Below, piece after piece: positions 1 to 7,518 of a stretch of DNA of 7,519 bases. The DNA is from Clostridia bacterium (GTDB lineage: Bacteria > Bacillota_E > SLMV01 > PUMD01): the NCBI GenBank assembly GCA_007128555.1, contig SKXF01000344.1, forward strand, positions 1-7,519, given 5' to 3'. The notes below the pieces were generated by a model that was not told the origin of the DNA, made no database searches, and was given only the letters and a program-made list of their open reading frames with translations. The number at the start of each line of letters is the position of its first letter. Position 1 is the first letter of the stretch. Made by a program: the position numbers and the translations under genes.

Positions 1-553
1 CGAGCCCGGGAACGTTCAGAGCAGCGTCACCGTAGGGTGCCTGGTTATCCAGGACCAGGTCCGCTACCTCGAAGAGACGCTTGCCCGACGGGTGCTCTGC
101 CTCCAGCTGCCCCGAATACCCCGGGGAGGTCAGCGCGATGACGAAAAGGCCCCGCGCCTTCGCTCCCAGGGCCATCTGCACCGGGACCTGGCTCTTTCCC
201 GACACCGAGCCCACAATGAGAACATCTCCCTGCAACACGCTGGACGCATCCAGAGCGCACTCCACCAGCTGAACCGGATCGGCAGTCGCAGGGGCAGCAT
301 CCCGCCTCCGAACGGGGTTCGTGACGTCGAAGTTCCACCGCAGGGGACGCCACAGGGCCAACCCTCCGGCCCGGTGAACCAGTTCACGATCCACGAGGTG
401 ACCGGTGTCGAACAAGTGGACGGCGCCACCCTCGGCCACCCTCCTGGCAATCTCCCGGCCTGCTTCCTTGATCCTGGGTCCTTCGGCCTCCTCCACTCCG
501 TCGATCACCCGGCGAAACAGATCAAACACCCTCAGGCCCAGCACACGCCTCAT
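1..553 (-). CDS. SIS-domain protein, UPF0309 type (partial, 3' end beyond window)
   Basis: The frame is open from the ATG at 553 to the window edge and gives 184 residues of a family whose members are usually about 240-250. It looks like a cytoplasmic sugar isomerase (SIS) fold protein that binds phosphosugars; the substrate is unknown. Visible family features are an N-terminal helical region (residues 9-42), the strand and turn VHLFDTGHLV (45-54) followed by RAGG (61-64), the Ser-rich SIS loop VGSVSGKSQVP (114-124), the strand FVIALTS (137-143), and the end block HPSGKRLFEVADLVLDN (154-170) then GDAAL. Most relatives I recall have a GSGHS or GTGHS type first loop, so DTGHLV is a variant. The start lies inside addA, overlapping its last 32 bases. 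A GGGGAGAGG stretch abuts this ATG. A GTG at 544 has an AGAGG at better spacing, so the start may be three codons later. The overlap suggests co-translation with addBA. The family call is firm; the function is not known. Confidence 0.85.
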   Translation of the reverse strand, partial: MRRVLGLRVFDLFRRVIDGVEEAEGPRIKEAGREIARRVAEGGAVHLFDTGHLVDRELVHRAGGLALWRPLRWNFDVTNPVRRRDAAPATADPVQLVECALDASSVLQGDVLIVGSVSGKSQVPVQMALGAKARGLFVIALTSPGYSGQLEAEHPSGKRLFEVADLVLDNQAPYGDAALNVPGL

Positions 554-3500
554 CCTCTCCCCAGGCAGTGAGTTTCTCACAGTGAAAGCGATACCCGCAC
601 CACGTGCACAGGGGGTTTCTGCGGGGGGCGAAATCGCCATCCCCTCCGGCCCCCTCGATGCGCGATATGATCTCCGCCGCCCGCTCCTCGGCCGGCTGTC
701 CCCCGGAACGCTCCGGCACCTCCCAGGTCACCTTCGGATGCAGAAAATGAATGTACGCTTCCCCTGTCCTGTCTTCCTTGAGCCTCTGCACGACCCAGCG
801 GTAAAGATTCACCTGGAAGGCGTGGCTGGCAGCCCGCGCCTCGACCTCAGCTGCCTCGATCCTGTCGGTCTTGAAGTCGACCACGGCCCAGCGCCCGTCC
901 TCTGTTTGAAACATCTGGTCGATCTTGCCGACGACCTGGGGCCGAACCCCGCCCTGCGCAGGCGGCGCCCCGGGAAGGGGACAGGAGAAAGACCATTCGC
1001 TGTACGCTTGCCTCTGCCTGTGGGCGGCGCGAATCTGGGCATAGATCTCCGAGGCCACATAGGGCTTCACCAGCTGGTAGATCCGCCGCACCGTCTCCGA
1101 CTCCCTCTCGAGGATCCGATGTTCGTCCATGGCCGCCCGCACCGCCTCGTCCATCTCCATGTCGGGCATCAGTTCACAGGCCCTGTGCACCACGGTGCCG
1201 AGAAGCAAAGGATCAACCGCTCCCCTCCCCGCGCCCTCCCTCCTGGCAAAGACCTCGGGCCAGCCGAGGACATGCCGCAGGTAGTAGAGGCGAGGGCAGT
1301 GATCATAGTCGACCAGGGCCGTCACGGAATACGCCCGGTGCAGGATCTCTCCGCCGGGAAGCACGGAATCAAACAGGCCAGCCTCGGCCAGTGACCCCAC
1401 CTGGGCGACCAGGGATGCTGCGCCATCTCCCTCGTCCTCGGCAGTCGAGGCGACCTCATCCATTGAAGTGAAGAAATCCCACTCAATGGCAGAGCCCATA
1501 TCGGGATTCATCCCCTGGGAAAACCATCCCAGGTAGGAGTTTCTGCCGGGTTTGAGTTCTCTAATGCCCTCGGCGAACGTCTCCGCAATGGGCTGATCCG
1601 CTCCAGCCCGGGTCGGCGCCACGAAGACCAATTTCTCCTCCGCGCGGGTGCAGGCCACGTAGAAGATCCTCATTTCCTCCTCCATGGAGGACGTCTTCTC
1701 AGGGCCGCTCAACCGTTCATACAACGATCCCTTCTGGGCGGTCCCTTTACTGATCTTTGCCGCGACCCCCAGCCGGGGATTCAGAATGCACGGCTGGGCG
1801 GATCCGCTCCGGCCTGCCCCCGCCTCCGGCAGGATCACCACGGGAAACTCAAGCCCCTTGGCCTGGTGTATGGTCATGACCCGCACAACGTCGGCCTCCT
1901 CGGACTCCACCGGGGCCCGGCCCTCCTCGGCGGCCACCTCGGCCAGGGTCGTCAGGTGCCCGGCAAAGTCCTCCAGGGACATCCTTTGATCCTTCTGCAT
2001 GCTCGCCGCAATAGAGGAGATCTTGTTCAGATTGGCCAGGGCCTGGTCTCCGTGGGGCCAGGTGGCCAGGGCCTCCCGGTACGCACTGCTGCAAAAAAGG
2101 GTGTGCAGGAGCCGACCCAGGGGAAGATACCGCGACACCCGTTGCCACTCGCGAAGCATGTCTCTCACCTGCCCAAGGGATTCATCCCCCTCTGCCCCCA
2201 GGAGCCGGTCCCACAGGTTGTCACCCTCACTGCGGGCCAGGTGCAACAAAGAGGCGTCGTCGAGGGCAGCAAAGGGCGATCTCAACACCCCGGCCAATGC
2301 GATGTCGTCCCTTTCATCGGCGAGCCAGTTCAGGAGCATCCGCAGGTCGACGATCTCCTGGCTGGCATAAAAATCCCGCCCCCCCACAATCCGATGGGGT
2401 ATTCGTCTTCGCTGCAACGCCTCCGCCACGGGGCCCAGGGTCGCAGCCTGGCGAACCAGCACCGCCACGTCCCGAAGCTGGCCTCCCCCCTCGGTCCATC
2501 TCTCGACCCACCGGGCAGTGGCATCACCGGCATGTCTCTTGACAGCGTCGCTGTCATCGTCCTCACTGCGTCCCACCACCAGGACCTCAACGGGACAGTA
2601 GGGAGAGAAATCGCGGCCGGGGGGAGCCACCAGGGGCTCATAATCGTCGAACAGCTTCGAAAAACACAGGTTGAAGATATCAATGATCTCCGCACTGCTG
2701 CGGAAGTTGGTGGTCATCGATAGGCGTTGGGCACCCAAGTCGACCAGGCTCTTCTGCGCCTGGCGAAAGACATCGACATCGGCACCGCGGAAGCGGTAGA
2801 TGGACTGGTCTCCATCGCCGACGAGGAAAAGGCCTCCCCCGCCTCCCGAACCATCGAGGTCCCTCAGGCGCCGGACCAGGTCCCACTGAACCCCGTCGGT
2901 ATCCTGGAACTCATCCAGCAGAAGATGGGGATGGGCCCGCCTCAACTCGGATCCCAGCTGCGGATGTCTCTCGAACATCTCCAGCACCATCCGCTGTTGA
3001 TCGTCAAAATCCAGGGCCCCCAACTCGTCCTTGATCCGGCGATATCGGCTGCTAATCTGGCTCATCAACCGGACCAGTACCCGGACCGCCTCCCGCTCCT
3101 CGCAAAGATAGGCGCGCAGGGATAGCAGCTCGCGCACCCGGTGCACCTCATCGACGTGAGGTTTGAGTCGTTTTGGGCAGTACTGCTTCTTCAGCAGGCT
3201 TACGAGGCGTTCCACGGTATCCCGGGGATCCTCCCCTTCGACGAGTTCTCTGCGCCAGTCGGGCCACTCCTGGGCCAGCTGAGCCAGCAGCGGAGGGTAG
3301 ACCCTGGTCCGCCCGATGGCGGGATCAGAAGCCAGCAGGAGCAGATTCTCACAGGCGTCTATGATCCGATCCCGTTCCTCTTTCGTCCAGGACAGGCTCT
3401 CGCCGCCGGCTGCATCGAACAGGCTCTGCAGCGTTGTCTCGGTCCGCTCGCCGATCTCCTCCCAGCTGAGACTGTAGCGGCACCCCGCGTCATACAGGCC

Positions 3501-4046
3501 GCGCAGGATCTGGACATAGGACTTCGTGTAGCGACCGGAGTAGCTGTGGCGGTCGACCAGGTCCTGCAGAAAGCCCTCCCCCTCATCGGACCTCAGCCCC
3601 TCGGCGACAACCATCTTGATGATGTCATCGATGAGGGTTCGCCGGTGGTAGGGATCCAGGGCGGAGAACTCGGGATCCAGTCCCGCAAGGTGCGGGTATT
3701 GCCGGAGAAGCGAGGAGCAGAAGCTGTGAATGGTCCCCACGGACATCCCCTCGATGCCCCAGACCATCGAGCGCCACCTGCGTGCCTCCTCCTCGTCACC
3801 CTCCTCATCCCTGGCCTTCGTCCACCGGGCGATCAGCAGCTTGCGCAGCCTGGTCTTCATCTCGGCTGCAGCCTTATTGGTAAAAGTGATGGACACAATG
3901 TCCTCTGGCCGGACCCCTTCCGACAGCAGATGCTCAATTCGCCCCACCAGTACCCTCGTCTTGCCGCTTCCCGGCCCCGCGGTGACCAGGACATCCCGGT
4001 CCCATGCGACCATGGCCTTCCTCTGCACATCAGTGGGACAGAACAT
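522..4046 (-). CDS. addA: AddA: ATP-dependent helicase/nuclease subunit A
   Basis: This 1174-residue protein is the motor and nuclease subunit of the AddAB complex, which unwinds and degrades duplex DNA from double-strand breaks to make 3' single strands for RecA. SF1A helicase motifs appear in order: Q-motif PTDVQ (4-8), Walker A GPGSGKT (24-30), motif Ia SITFTNKAAAEM (52-63), GTIHSFC (104-110), Walker B LLLDEFQD (375-382), motif III GDGDQSIYRFRG (410-421), motif IV LSMTTNFRS (442-450), motif V VMTIHQAKGLEFPVV (723-737) and motif VI RIFYVACTRAEEKL (793-806). An acidic linker (about 860-890) leads to a PD-(D/E)XK nuclease with H954, D1043, the D1057-F-K1059 core and Q1078/Y1082. Unusually, C917 plus C1147, C1150 and C1156 form an iron-sulfur-like set. 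The length is close to B. subtilis AddA (about 1230). The frame stays open upstream to 4310, but the ATG at 4046 has a strong Shine-Dalgarno and starts just before the Q-motif. It overlaps addB by 17 bases. UvrD-like Fe-S nuclease or AdnA-type proteins are the alternatives, but the AddB partner favours AddA. Confidence 0.95.
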   Translation of the reverse strand: MFCPTDVQRKAMVAWDRDVLVTAGPGSGKTRVLVGRIEHLLSEGVRPEDIVSITFTNKAAAEMKTRLRKLLIARWTKARDEEGDEEEARRWRSMVWGIEGMSVGTIHSFCSSLLRQYPHLAGLDPEFSALDPYHRRTLIDDIIKMVVAEGLRSDEGEGFLQDLVDRHSYSGRYTKSYVQILRGLYDAGCRYSLSWEEIGERTETTLQSLFDAAGGESLSWTKEERDRIIDACENLLLLASDPAIGRTRVYPPLLAQLAQEWPDWRRELVEGEDPRDTVERLVSLLKKQYCPKRLKPHVDEVHRVRELLSLRAYLCEEREAVRVLVRLMSQISSRYRRIKDELGALDFDDQQRMVLEMFERHPQLGSELRRAHPHLLLDEFQDTDGVQWDLVRRLRDLDGSGGGGGLFLVGDGDQSIYRFRGADVDVFRQAQKSLVDLGAQRLSMTTNFRSSAEIIDIFNLCFSKLFDDYEPLVAPPGRDFSPYCPVEVLVVGRSEDDDSDAVKRHAGDATARWVERWTEGGGQLRDVAVLVRQAATLGPVAEALQRRRIPHRIVGGRDFYASQEIVDLRMLLNWLADERDDIALAGVLRSPFAALDDASLLHLARSEGDNLWDRLLGAEGDESLGQVRDMLREWQRVSRYLPLGRLLHTLFCSSAYREALATWPHGDQALANLNKISSIAASMQKDQRMSLEDFAGHLTTLAEVAAEEGRAPVESEEADVVRVMTIHQAKGLEFPVVILPEAGAGRSGSAQPCILNPRLGVAAKISKGTAQKGSLYERLSGPEKTSSMEEEMRIFYVACTRAEEKLVFVAPTRAGADQPIAETFAEGIRELKPGRNSYLGWFSQGMNPDMGSAIEWDFFTSMDEVASTAEDEGDGAASLVAQVGSLAEAGLFDSVLPGGEILHRAYSVTALVDYDHCPRLYYLRHVLGWPEVFARREGAGRGAVDPLLLGTVVHRACELMPDMEMDEAVRAAMDEHRILERESETVRRIYQLVKPYVASEIYAQIRAAHRQRQAYSEWSFSCPLPGAPPAQGGVRPQVVGKIDQMFQTEDGRWAVVDFKTDRIEAAEVEARAASHAFQVNLYRWVVQRLKEDRTGEAYIHFLHPKVTWEVPERSGGQPAEERAAEIISRIEGAGGDGDFAPRRNPLCTWCGYRFHCEKLTAWGEDEACAGPEGV

Positions 4047-7000
4047 GGCTCTCCCCCCTTTTGTCCATCTTGCGTCCCCTTCGTTCCCACTCAAAGCGAC
4101 AGACGCCACCGTAGGGGCAGTACCCGCATCGCGTGACATTCGTCGGTGAGACGGGGAAACATCCCCGACGAATCCGCTCCCAGTAATCCGCAATGTAGCT
4201 TCGGCAGGTGTCCAGTACATCCTCGAAGGCCTCCCCGGACACCGCTGTTTTCTCCGGGTCGAGCTGCAGAAGATCTGCGGCCTCCGGGGTGTACAGACCC
4301 TTGTTCGCATGGGCCTTGCCGATGCTCAGGTACCCGCCCCCTGCGATCCAGACCGAGGGGAATTCGACCCTCGCAGCGAGGACATACAGGGGCATCTGCA
4401 GGTCCAGGCCCCTCGCCATCTCGTCAAAGCCGGGAGGATCGGAACCCAGCTTGTAGTCAAATACGACGGCCTGATCATCCCTGGCAGACCCGGGTGCCTC
4501 CGTTCGGTCCACGCGGTCCATGACACCCTTCACTTCCAGCTCGGAGAGACTGTCCGTGGGTGTATCGGGGAAGAGTTCCCTCATCTTCAGGGAGAAACGG
4601 TGCTCCGATCTGTACGGATACAGGTGCCCCTCATCATCCTCTGCGGCCTGCCGCCGTTCCTCCTCAAAGGCGAGAAAGATCTCCAGGGCCGCCAGGGCCC
4701 TCCGCTCGAGAGACTGCCACTGTCCCTCCTCGATCCAGCCCATTGCGTGTTTCAGCTCCTCGCAGGCCGACCGGACCAGGCCCTGCAGGTCCTGGTCCTT
4801 CTCCTGGGGAGGCATCTCCCATTCCAGGGCCACATCGATGACCCGCTCAGCGTAATACTGCTCTAAGATGGTGTGATAGAGCCTTCCCAGCAGGGCAGCT
4901 GAAACCTCTTCTGCGACCCGAAAACGCCCCTTCAGGTCAAGGGCCTGTGCGACGAAGAAATGGAAGGGGCATTCTGCAAACAGGTTCAGCTCGGTGGGGG
5001 CGATCCGCGCATCGGTGGGAAACAGCGTCTCGAGGCATCGGGCCTCCCCGCTCCCCTCGATTACCCCGTCCCACCTGCCCATGCGAGGTCCCCAGCGTTC
5101 CTCCTCTGCTTCCAGAGCCCGTTCAAACAGGACACGTGGAACCCGGTCTGCATCCAGACTCCTGGCCAGGATCCCCCCTGTCTCGGACGATCCCCTTCCC
5201 CCTGCCAGGAGGAGGGACACCCGCAGGTCGCGCCAGCTAGCAGCCCGCGAAAAGTCGCCATGGTCCCGGGTATGGTCGATCTTCGTCACCGGACCCGCTG
5301 CCTCGATCTCGTGGAAGTACGGCGAGGGAACCTGGGGAGTCTCTCCGAGTTCAACCGGATACATCAGGATGAGATGCTCGCCCGCAGAAGAGGCACAGCG
5401 ATAGAACAACTCGTTTTCGCTCCGATATCGGACCGACGGGTCTTCCAGGGCACTCTTGTCGAGAAAGGAGCCTTCAATCCAACCGGGCGTTCGCCTGGCA
5501 GGGAAGACGTTCGATACCATGTAAGGCATGATGACCACCCGGTATCTACCGATCTCCGGTTCGTCCGCAAGGGCGAGGACGACGCCCCTGCCCTCAACGG
5601 GATTCAGACGGAACGATTCGGTGGACCGGGGCATCCGGATGCGCTGGTGGTCGAGAAGGTCGCGGACGATCCGGGAAAAGACCTCCCGGTCATGCTTCCC
5701 CGGCCACTGCAAAGCCAGCTGCCCCAGGCCCCTGTCCATCTGTTCAATGAAGGACCTGTGGGCCGCCAGGTCTGTGAGGATCTCGTGGGTTCGCCCCCCG
5801 TCCTCCCGCACCGCATCTTCAATGTGCTCCATCACCCCGAACACGGAGAGCGCATCCCGGAAACGGCTCCAGTGTTCTCCCAGTGTGGCGCTACGGGGCA
5901 ACGACAGCAGGGGCAACAGAGAACGGAGGGTATGGAGCATATTCTCCACCTCGCCCAGGGCCTCTTTCAGCTCCGCTGGACTCTCCCAGCGGAACGTACC
6001 CCTTTGAAGTCTGAAGCCCAGAGAAGCCCGCACGGTCTCCAGGGATGAAAGGATGCCAGGACCCGAAAGGCCCGGGGCCACGTAAGCGCCCAGGCGGTCG
6101 AGGTTGGATTCTTTGGAATCTATGTAGGGCGAGGACGCCAGCCGCGCGATCTCCAGGGCACGGGGGGCCGACATCACGTCAAGCATGCAGGAGAGCGTCT
6201 TGCCGAGCCGCGTGTCCATGAGGGAGCCATCCTCCGGATGGGAGACGGGAATCCCAAGGTCCTGGAGCTGCCGGGCCACGGCAGTCATCTGATTCCTGCG
6301 GCGCACCACGACACAGCAGTCTCCAGGCCGCACATCGGCGGCACTCAGCTGCTCCTTGATGAACCTGCCCAGCTGTTCATTCTGTTTTCGTTCATCCGCT
6401 GTCTTACAGATCCTCACCACGGGGGTCCGCCCGGAGTTACCCTCAACGCTGCCTCCGCGAAAGAGACGACGGGACAGGAAGCCGGGGGACTCCTCGGCGG
6501 GCACATAGGTCACCACGTGGGGGAACAGAGACCCCAGATCCTCGCTGAGCTCCGACTCGGGGGCGTAAACATCGGGCAGGTCCGGGTCCGACGGGATGTA
6601 GATCTTCATCGCTTCCGTCTTGCTGCTCACCGCCTGCAGCAGTTTCTTCTCCCAGTAGTCGAGTCTGCTGAATCCCTCGACAATGACACGGCCCAGGTGA
6701 AAGGCTGCATCGCTCTCGAGGCTCCTGATGATCATCTCGAACATTCGGCTTCGGTCGGCCAGATCATGATCCACCAGGCGCCTCTCGTACATTCTCACAA
6801 CGCGTAGAATCTCCAAGGGCAGGGATCCCTCCAGATCGCGGGCATTCAGCCCCCGCGTCCGAGACTCATCGGTAAACCGGTGCAAAGAGGACACCGTTCC
6901 CGCCCTGTCCCACACGTCGACAAGGTCTGAATTCTCCGGGGTCTCGACTCGCCCCTGGCAGAGCCTCAGGAGGGCCAGCTCTTCCCACCGACTCAACCTC

Positions 7001-7218
7001 TGGACCCGCAAGCCAAACCTGCGGCTGAGACGCCTGACCCATCCCTCCATCATCTGCACCGGCACATCCTGAAGGATCTGGCCCTTCTCCTGGGCCAGCC
7101 GATAATACATCTCGCGCCGCTGGCTCAGGGTGCGCCGGTCCGAAACCAGGTGCACCGCCGGCGCCCCGACGAGGAGAACCTCCTCCATGGCAGATCGCAC
7201 CAGCTCGGATCTTATCAT
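4030..7218 (-). CDS. addB: AddB: helicase/nuclease subunit B with Fe-S nuclease domain
   Basis: This 1062-residue protein is the second AddAB subunit; in characterised members it cuts the other strand and its inactive helicase domains take part in Chi recognition. The C-terminal PD-(D/E)XK nuclease shows H782 (in LGRLYHTIL), D901 (in VKGVMDRVD), the D921-Y-K923 core and Q941/Y945. The AddB-type 4Fe-4S ligands are present: C750 in AECPFHFF, then C1031, C1034 and C1040 in CGYCPYGGVC. The body is a decayed helicase. The N-terminal HLVSDRRTLSQRRE (23-36) sits where relatives have the strand after the P-loop, but there is no Walker A. Degenerate motif V (about 543-573, ending NVFPARR) and motif VI (RSENELFYRCASSAGEHLIL, 599-618) lack the usual catalytic Arg context. 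Length is somewhat below B. subtilis AddB (about 1166). The ATG at 7218 was chosen for its Shine-Dalgarno. TTG codons at 7239 and 7236 are in frame but abut a hairpin. It is first in the operon and overlaps addA by 17 bases. Confidence 0.93.
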   Translation of the reverse strand: MIRSELVRSAMEEVLLVGAPAVHLVSDRRTLSQRREMYYRLAQEKGQILQDVPVQMMEGWVRRLSRRFGLRVQRLSRWEELALLRLCQGRVETPENSDLVDVWDRAGTVSSLHRFTDESRTRGLNARDLEGSLPLEILRVVRMYERRLVDHDLADRSRMFEMIIRSLESDAAFHLGRVIVEGFSRLDYWEKKLLQAVSSKTEAMKIYIPSDPDLPDVYAPESELSEDLGSLFPHVVTYVPAEESPGFLSRRLFRGGSVEGNSGRTPVVRICKTADERKQNEQLGRFIKEQLSAADVRPGDCCVVVRRRNQMTAVARQLQDLGIPVSHPEDGSLMDTRLGKTLSCMLDVMSAPRALEIARLASSPYIDSKESNLDRLGAYVAPGLSGPGILSSLETVRASLGFRLQRGTFRWESPAELKEALGEVENMLHTLRSLLPLLSLPRSATLGEHWSRFRDALSVFGVMEHIEDAVREDGGRTHEILTDLAAHRSFIEQMDRGLGQLALQWPGKHDREVFSRIVRDLLDHQRIRMPRSTESFRLNPVEGRGVVLALADEPEIGRYRVVIMPYMVSNVFPARRTPGWIEGSFLDKSALEDPSVRYRSENELFYRCASSAGEHLILMYPVELGETPQVPSPYFHEIEAAGPVTKIDHTRDHGDFSRAASWRDLRVSLLLAGGRGSSETGGILARSLDADRVPRVLFERALEAEEERWGPRMGRWDGVIEGSGEARCLETLFPTDARIAPTELNLFAECPFHFFVAQALDLKGRFRVAEEVSAALLGRLYHTILEQYYAERVIDVALEWEMPPQEKDQDLQGLVRSACEELKHAMGWIEEGQWQSLERRALAALEIFLAFEEERRQAAEDDEGHLYPYRSEHRFSLKMRELFPDTPTDSLSELEVKGVMDRVDRTEAPGSARDDQAVVFDYKLGSDPPGFDEMARGLDLQMPLYVLAARVEFPSVWIAGGGYLSIGKAHANKGLYTPEAADLLQLDPEKTAVSGEAFEDVLDTCRSYIADYWERIRRGCFPVSPTNVTRCGYCPYGGVCRFEWERRGRKMDKRGESHVLSH
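4051..4058 (-). promoter_or_regulatory. addA ribosome binding site
   Basis: On the minus strand GGGGGGAG stands 4 bases before the ATG at 4046. It lies within the last codons of addB, which fixes this ATG as the addA start against the 88-residue upstream extension and indicates translational coupling to addB. Confidence 0.8.
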
Positions 7219-7224
7219 CGGAAT

Positions 7225-7234
7225 CTCACCCTCC
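7225..7234 (-). promoter_or_regulatory. addB ribosome binding site
   Basis: On the minus strand GGAGGGTGAG precedes the ATG at 7218. Its GGTGAG part ends 6 bases before the start, and GGAGG ends 11 bases before it. This supports the ATG at 7218 over the TTG codons at 7239 and 7236, which have only the hairpin upstream. Confidence 0.7.
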
Positions 7235-7241
7235 AACAAGA

Positions 7242-7283
7242 CGGGTGGTGCTGGGATTCCTCTTACATCCCCAACACCACCCG
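7242..7283 (-). terminator. 15-bp leader hairpin: terminator, attenuator or 5' mRNA structure
   Basis: Read on the minus strand, the arm CGGGTGGTGTTGGGG (7283-7269) pairs with TCCCAGCACCACCCG (7256-7242) over 15 bp with two G-U pairs and a 12-base loop, followed by the U-rich TCTTGTT (7241-7235). In plus-strand RNA the same two positions would be A-C mismatches, so the structure favours the minus-strand transcript. The U-tract is weak and interrupted for an intrinsic terminator. Only 23 bases separate the hairpin from the addB start, so an addB promoter cannot fit between them. If addB is expressed, the hairpin is probably in its 5' leader, as an attenuator or a structure that affects stability or ribosome access. 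Confidence 0.5.
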
Positions 7284-7316
7284 CCCGATCATTCGCGAAG
7301 ACCCTTTACGGATGTT

Positions 7317-7469
7317 TCAGTCTCCGCACTTCCCTGCCCAACGATCTCTCATCTTATCTTTGTACAAGCTCTTCTTGGTTTGCATGATCAGTTCCACGAA
7401 ACTGTACTTCCTCCTACGCAGTTGTCTTCTCCTGCACTCCAGTTTCTCCGCACTTATGGGTTCGGACAT
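7317..7469 (-). CDS. possible small basic protein, 50 residues, unrecognised
   Basis: An ATG at 7469 opens a 50-codon frame ending in TGA at 7317. The product starts MSEPISAEKLEC, has an arginine cluster RRRQLRRRK (13-21), then a short hydrophobic stretch FVELIM (24-29) and a lysine-rich tail. I count 15 Lys/Arg against 7 Asp/Glu, and two cysteines (12 and 48). A strong AAGGAGGT lies upstream, but 11 bases from the ATG, which is long. There is no membrane segment or known domain. It is the nearest ORF upstream of addB on the same strand, 98 bases away, with the leader hairpin between. Its use of AGA and AGG differs little from chance in such a region, and it overlaps another open frame. It could be a real small gene, a leader peptide or an accident; I do not recognise it. 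Confidence 0.25.
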   Translation of the reverse strand: MSEPISAEKLECRRRQLRRRKYSFVELIMQTKKSLYKDKMRDRWAGKCGD

Positions 7470-7518
7470 GCTCCGGCGAGACCTCCTTGACGAACTGGTA
7501 CCGACAGCCCGATGTTGA
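7414..7518 (-). CDS. possible C-terminal tail of an upstream gene (partial)
   Basis: A minus-strand frame enters from the right edge and runs 34 codons to a TAG at 7414. It includes the stretch YQFVKEVSPEHVRTHKC, whose composition is protein-like, and its first 18 codons mostly end in G or C as in the neighbouring genes. This frame overlaps the possible small ORF at 7317-7469 by 56 bases in a different phase, so probably at most one of them is a gene there. With no start and no recognised family, it is only a candidate. Confidence 0.2.
   Translation of the reverse strand, partial: STSGCRYQFVKEVSPEHVRTHKCGETGVQEKTTA

Noticed and set aside
405..1394. Long plus-strand open frame opposite addA
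   Set aside because: It is antisense to the nuclease domain of addA, has no recognisable domain and a proline/leucine-rich composition typical of the reverse frame of GC-rich genes.
1866..2723. Plus-strand open frame of 285 codons
   Set aside because: It lies entirely opposite conserved helicase motifs of addA; no domain and no convincing ribosome binding site.
3141..4136. Plus-strand open frame of 331 codons
   Set aside because: It is antisense to the addA N-terminal helicase domain including Walker A; composition is a reverse-frame shadow.
4047..4310. 88-residue N-terminal extension of AddA in the same frame
   Set aside because: It lies within addB coding sequence, looks like an off-frame translation, and the ATG at 4046 has a strong ribosome binding site directly before the Q-motif.
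4960..6048. Plus-strand open frame of 362 codons
   Set aside because: It is antisense to the central part of addB, with no motif or family resemblance.
7219..7239. Upstream TTG start for addB
   Set aside because: It would start 2 bases after the hairpin with no ribosome binding site; the GGAGGGTGAG lies downstream of it and fits the ATG at 7218.
7340..7380. Possible sigma-70 promoter with a TAAGAT -10 box on the minus strand
   Set aside because: No -35 resembling TTGACA at 16-18 bases upstream; the match is at chance level.
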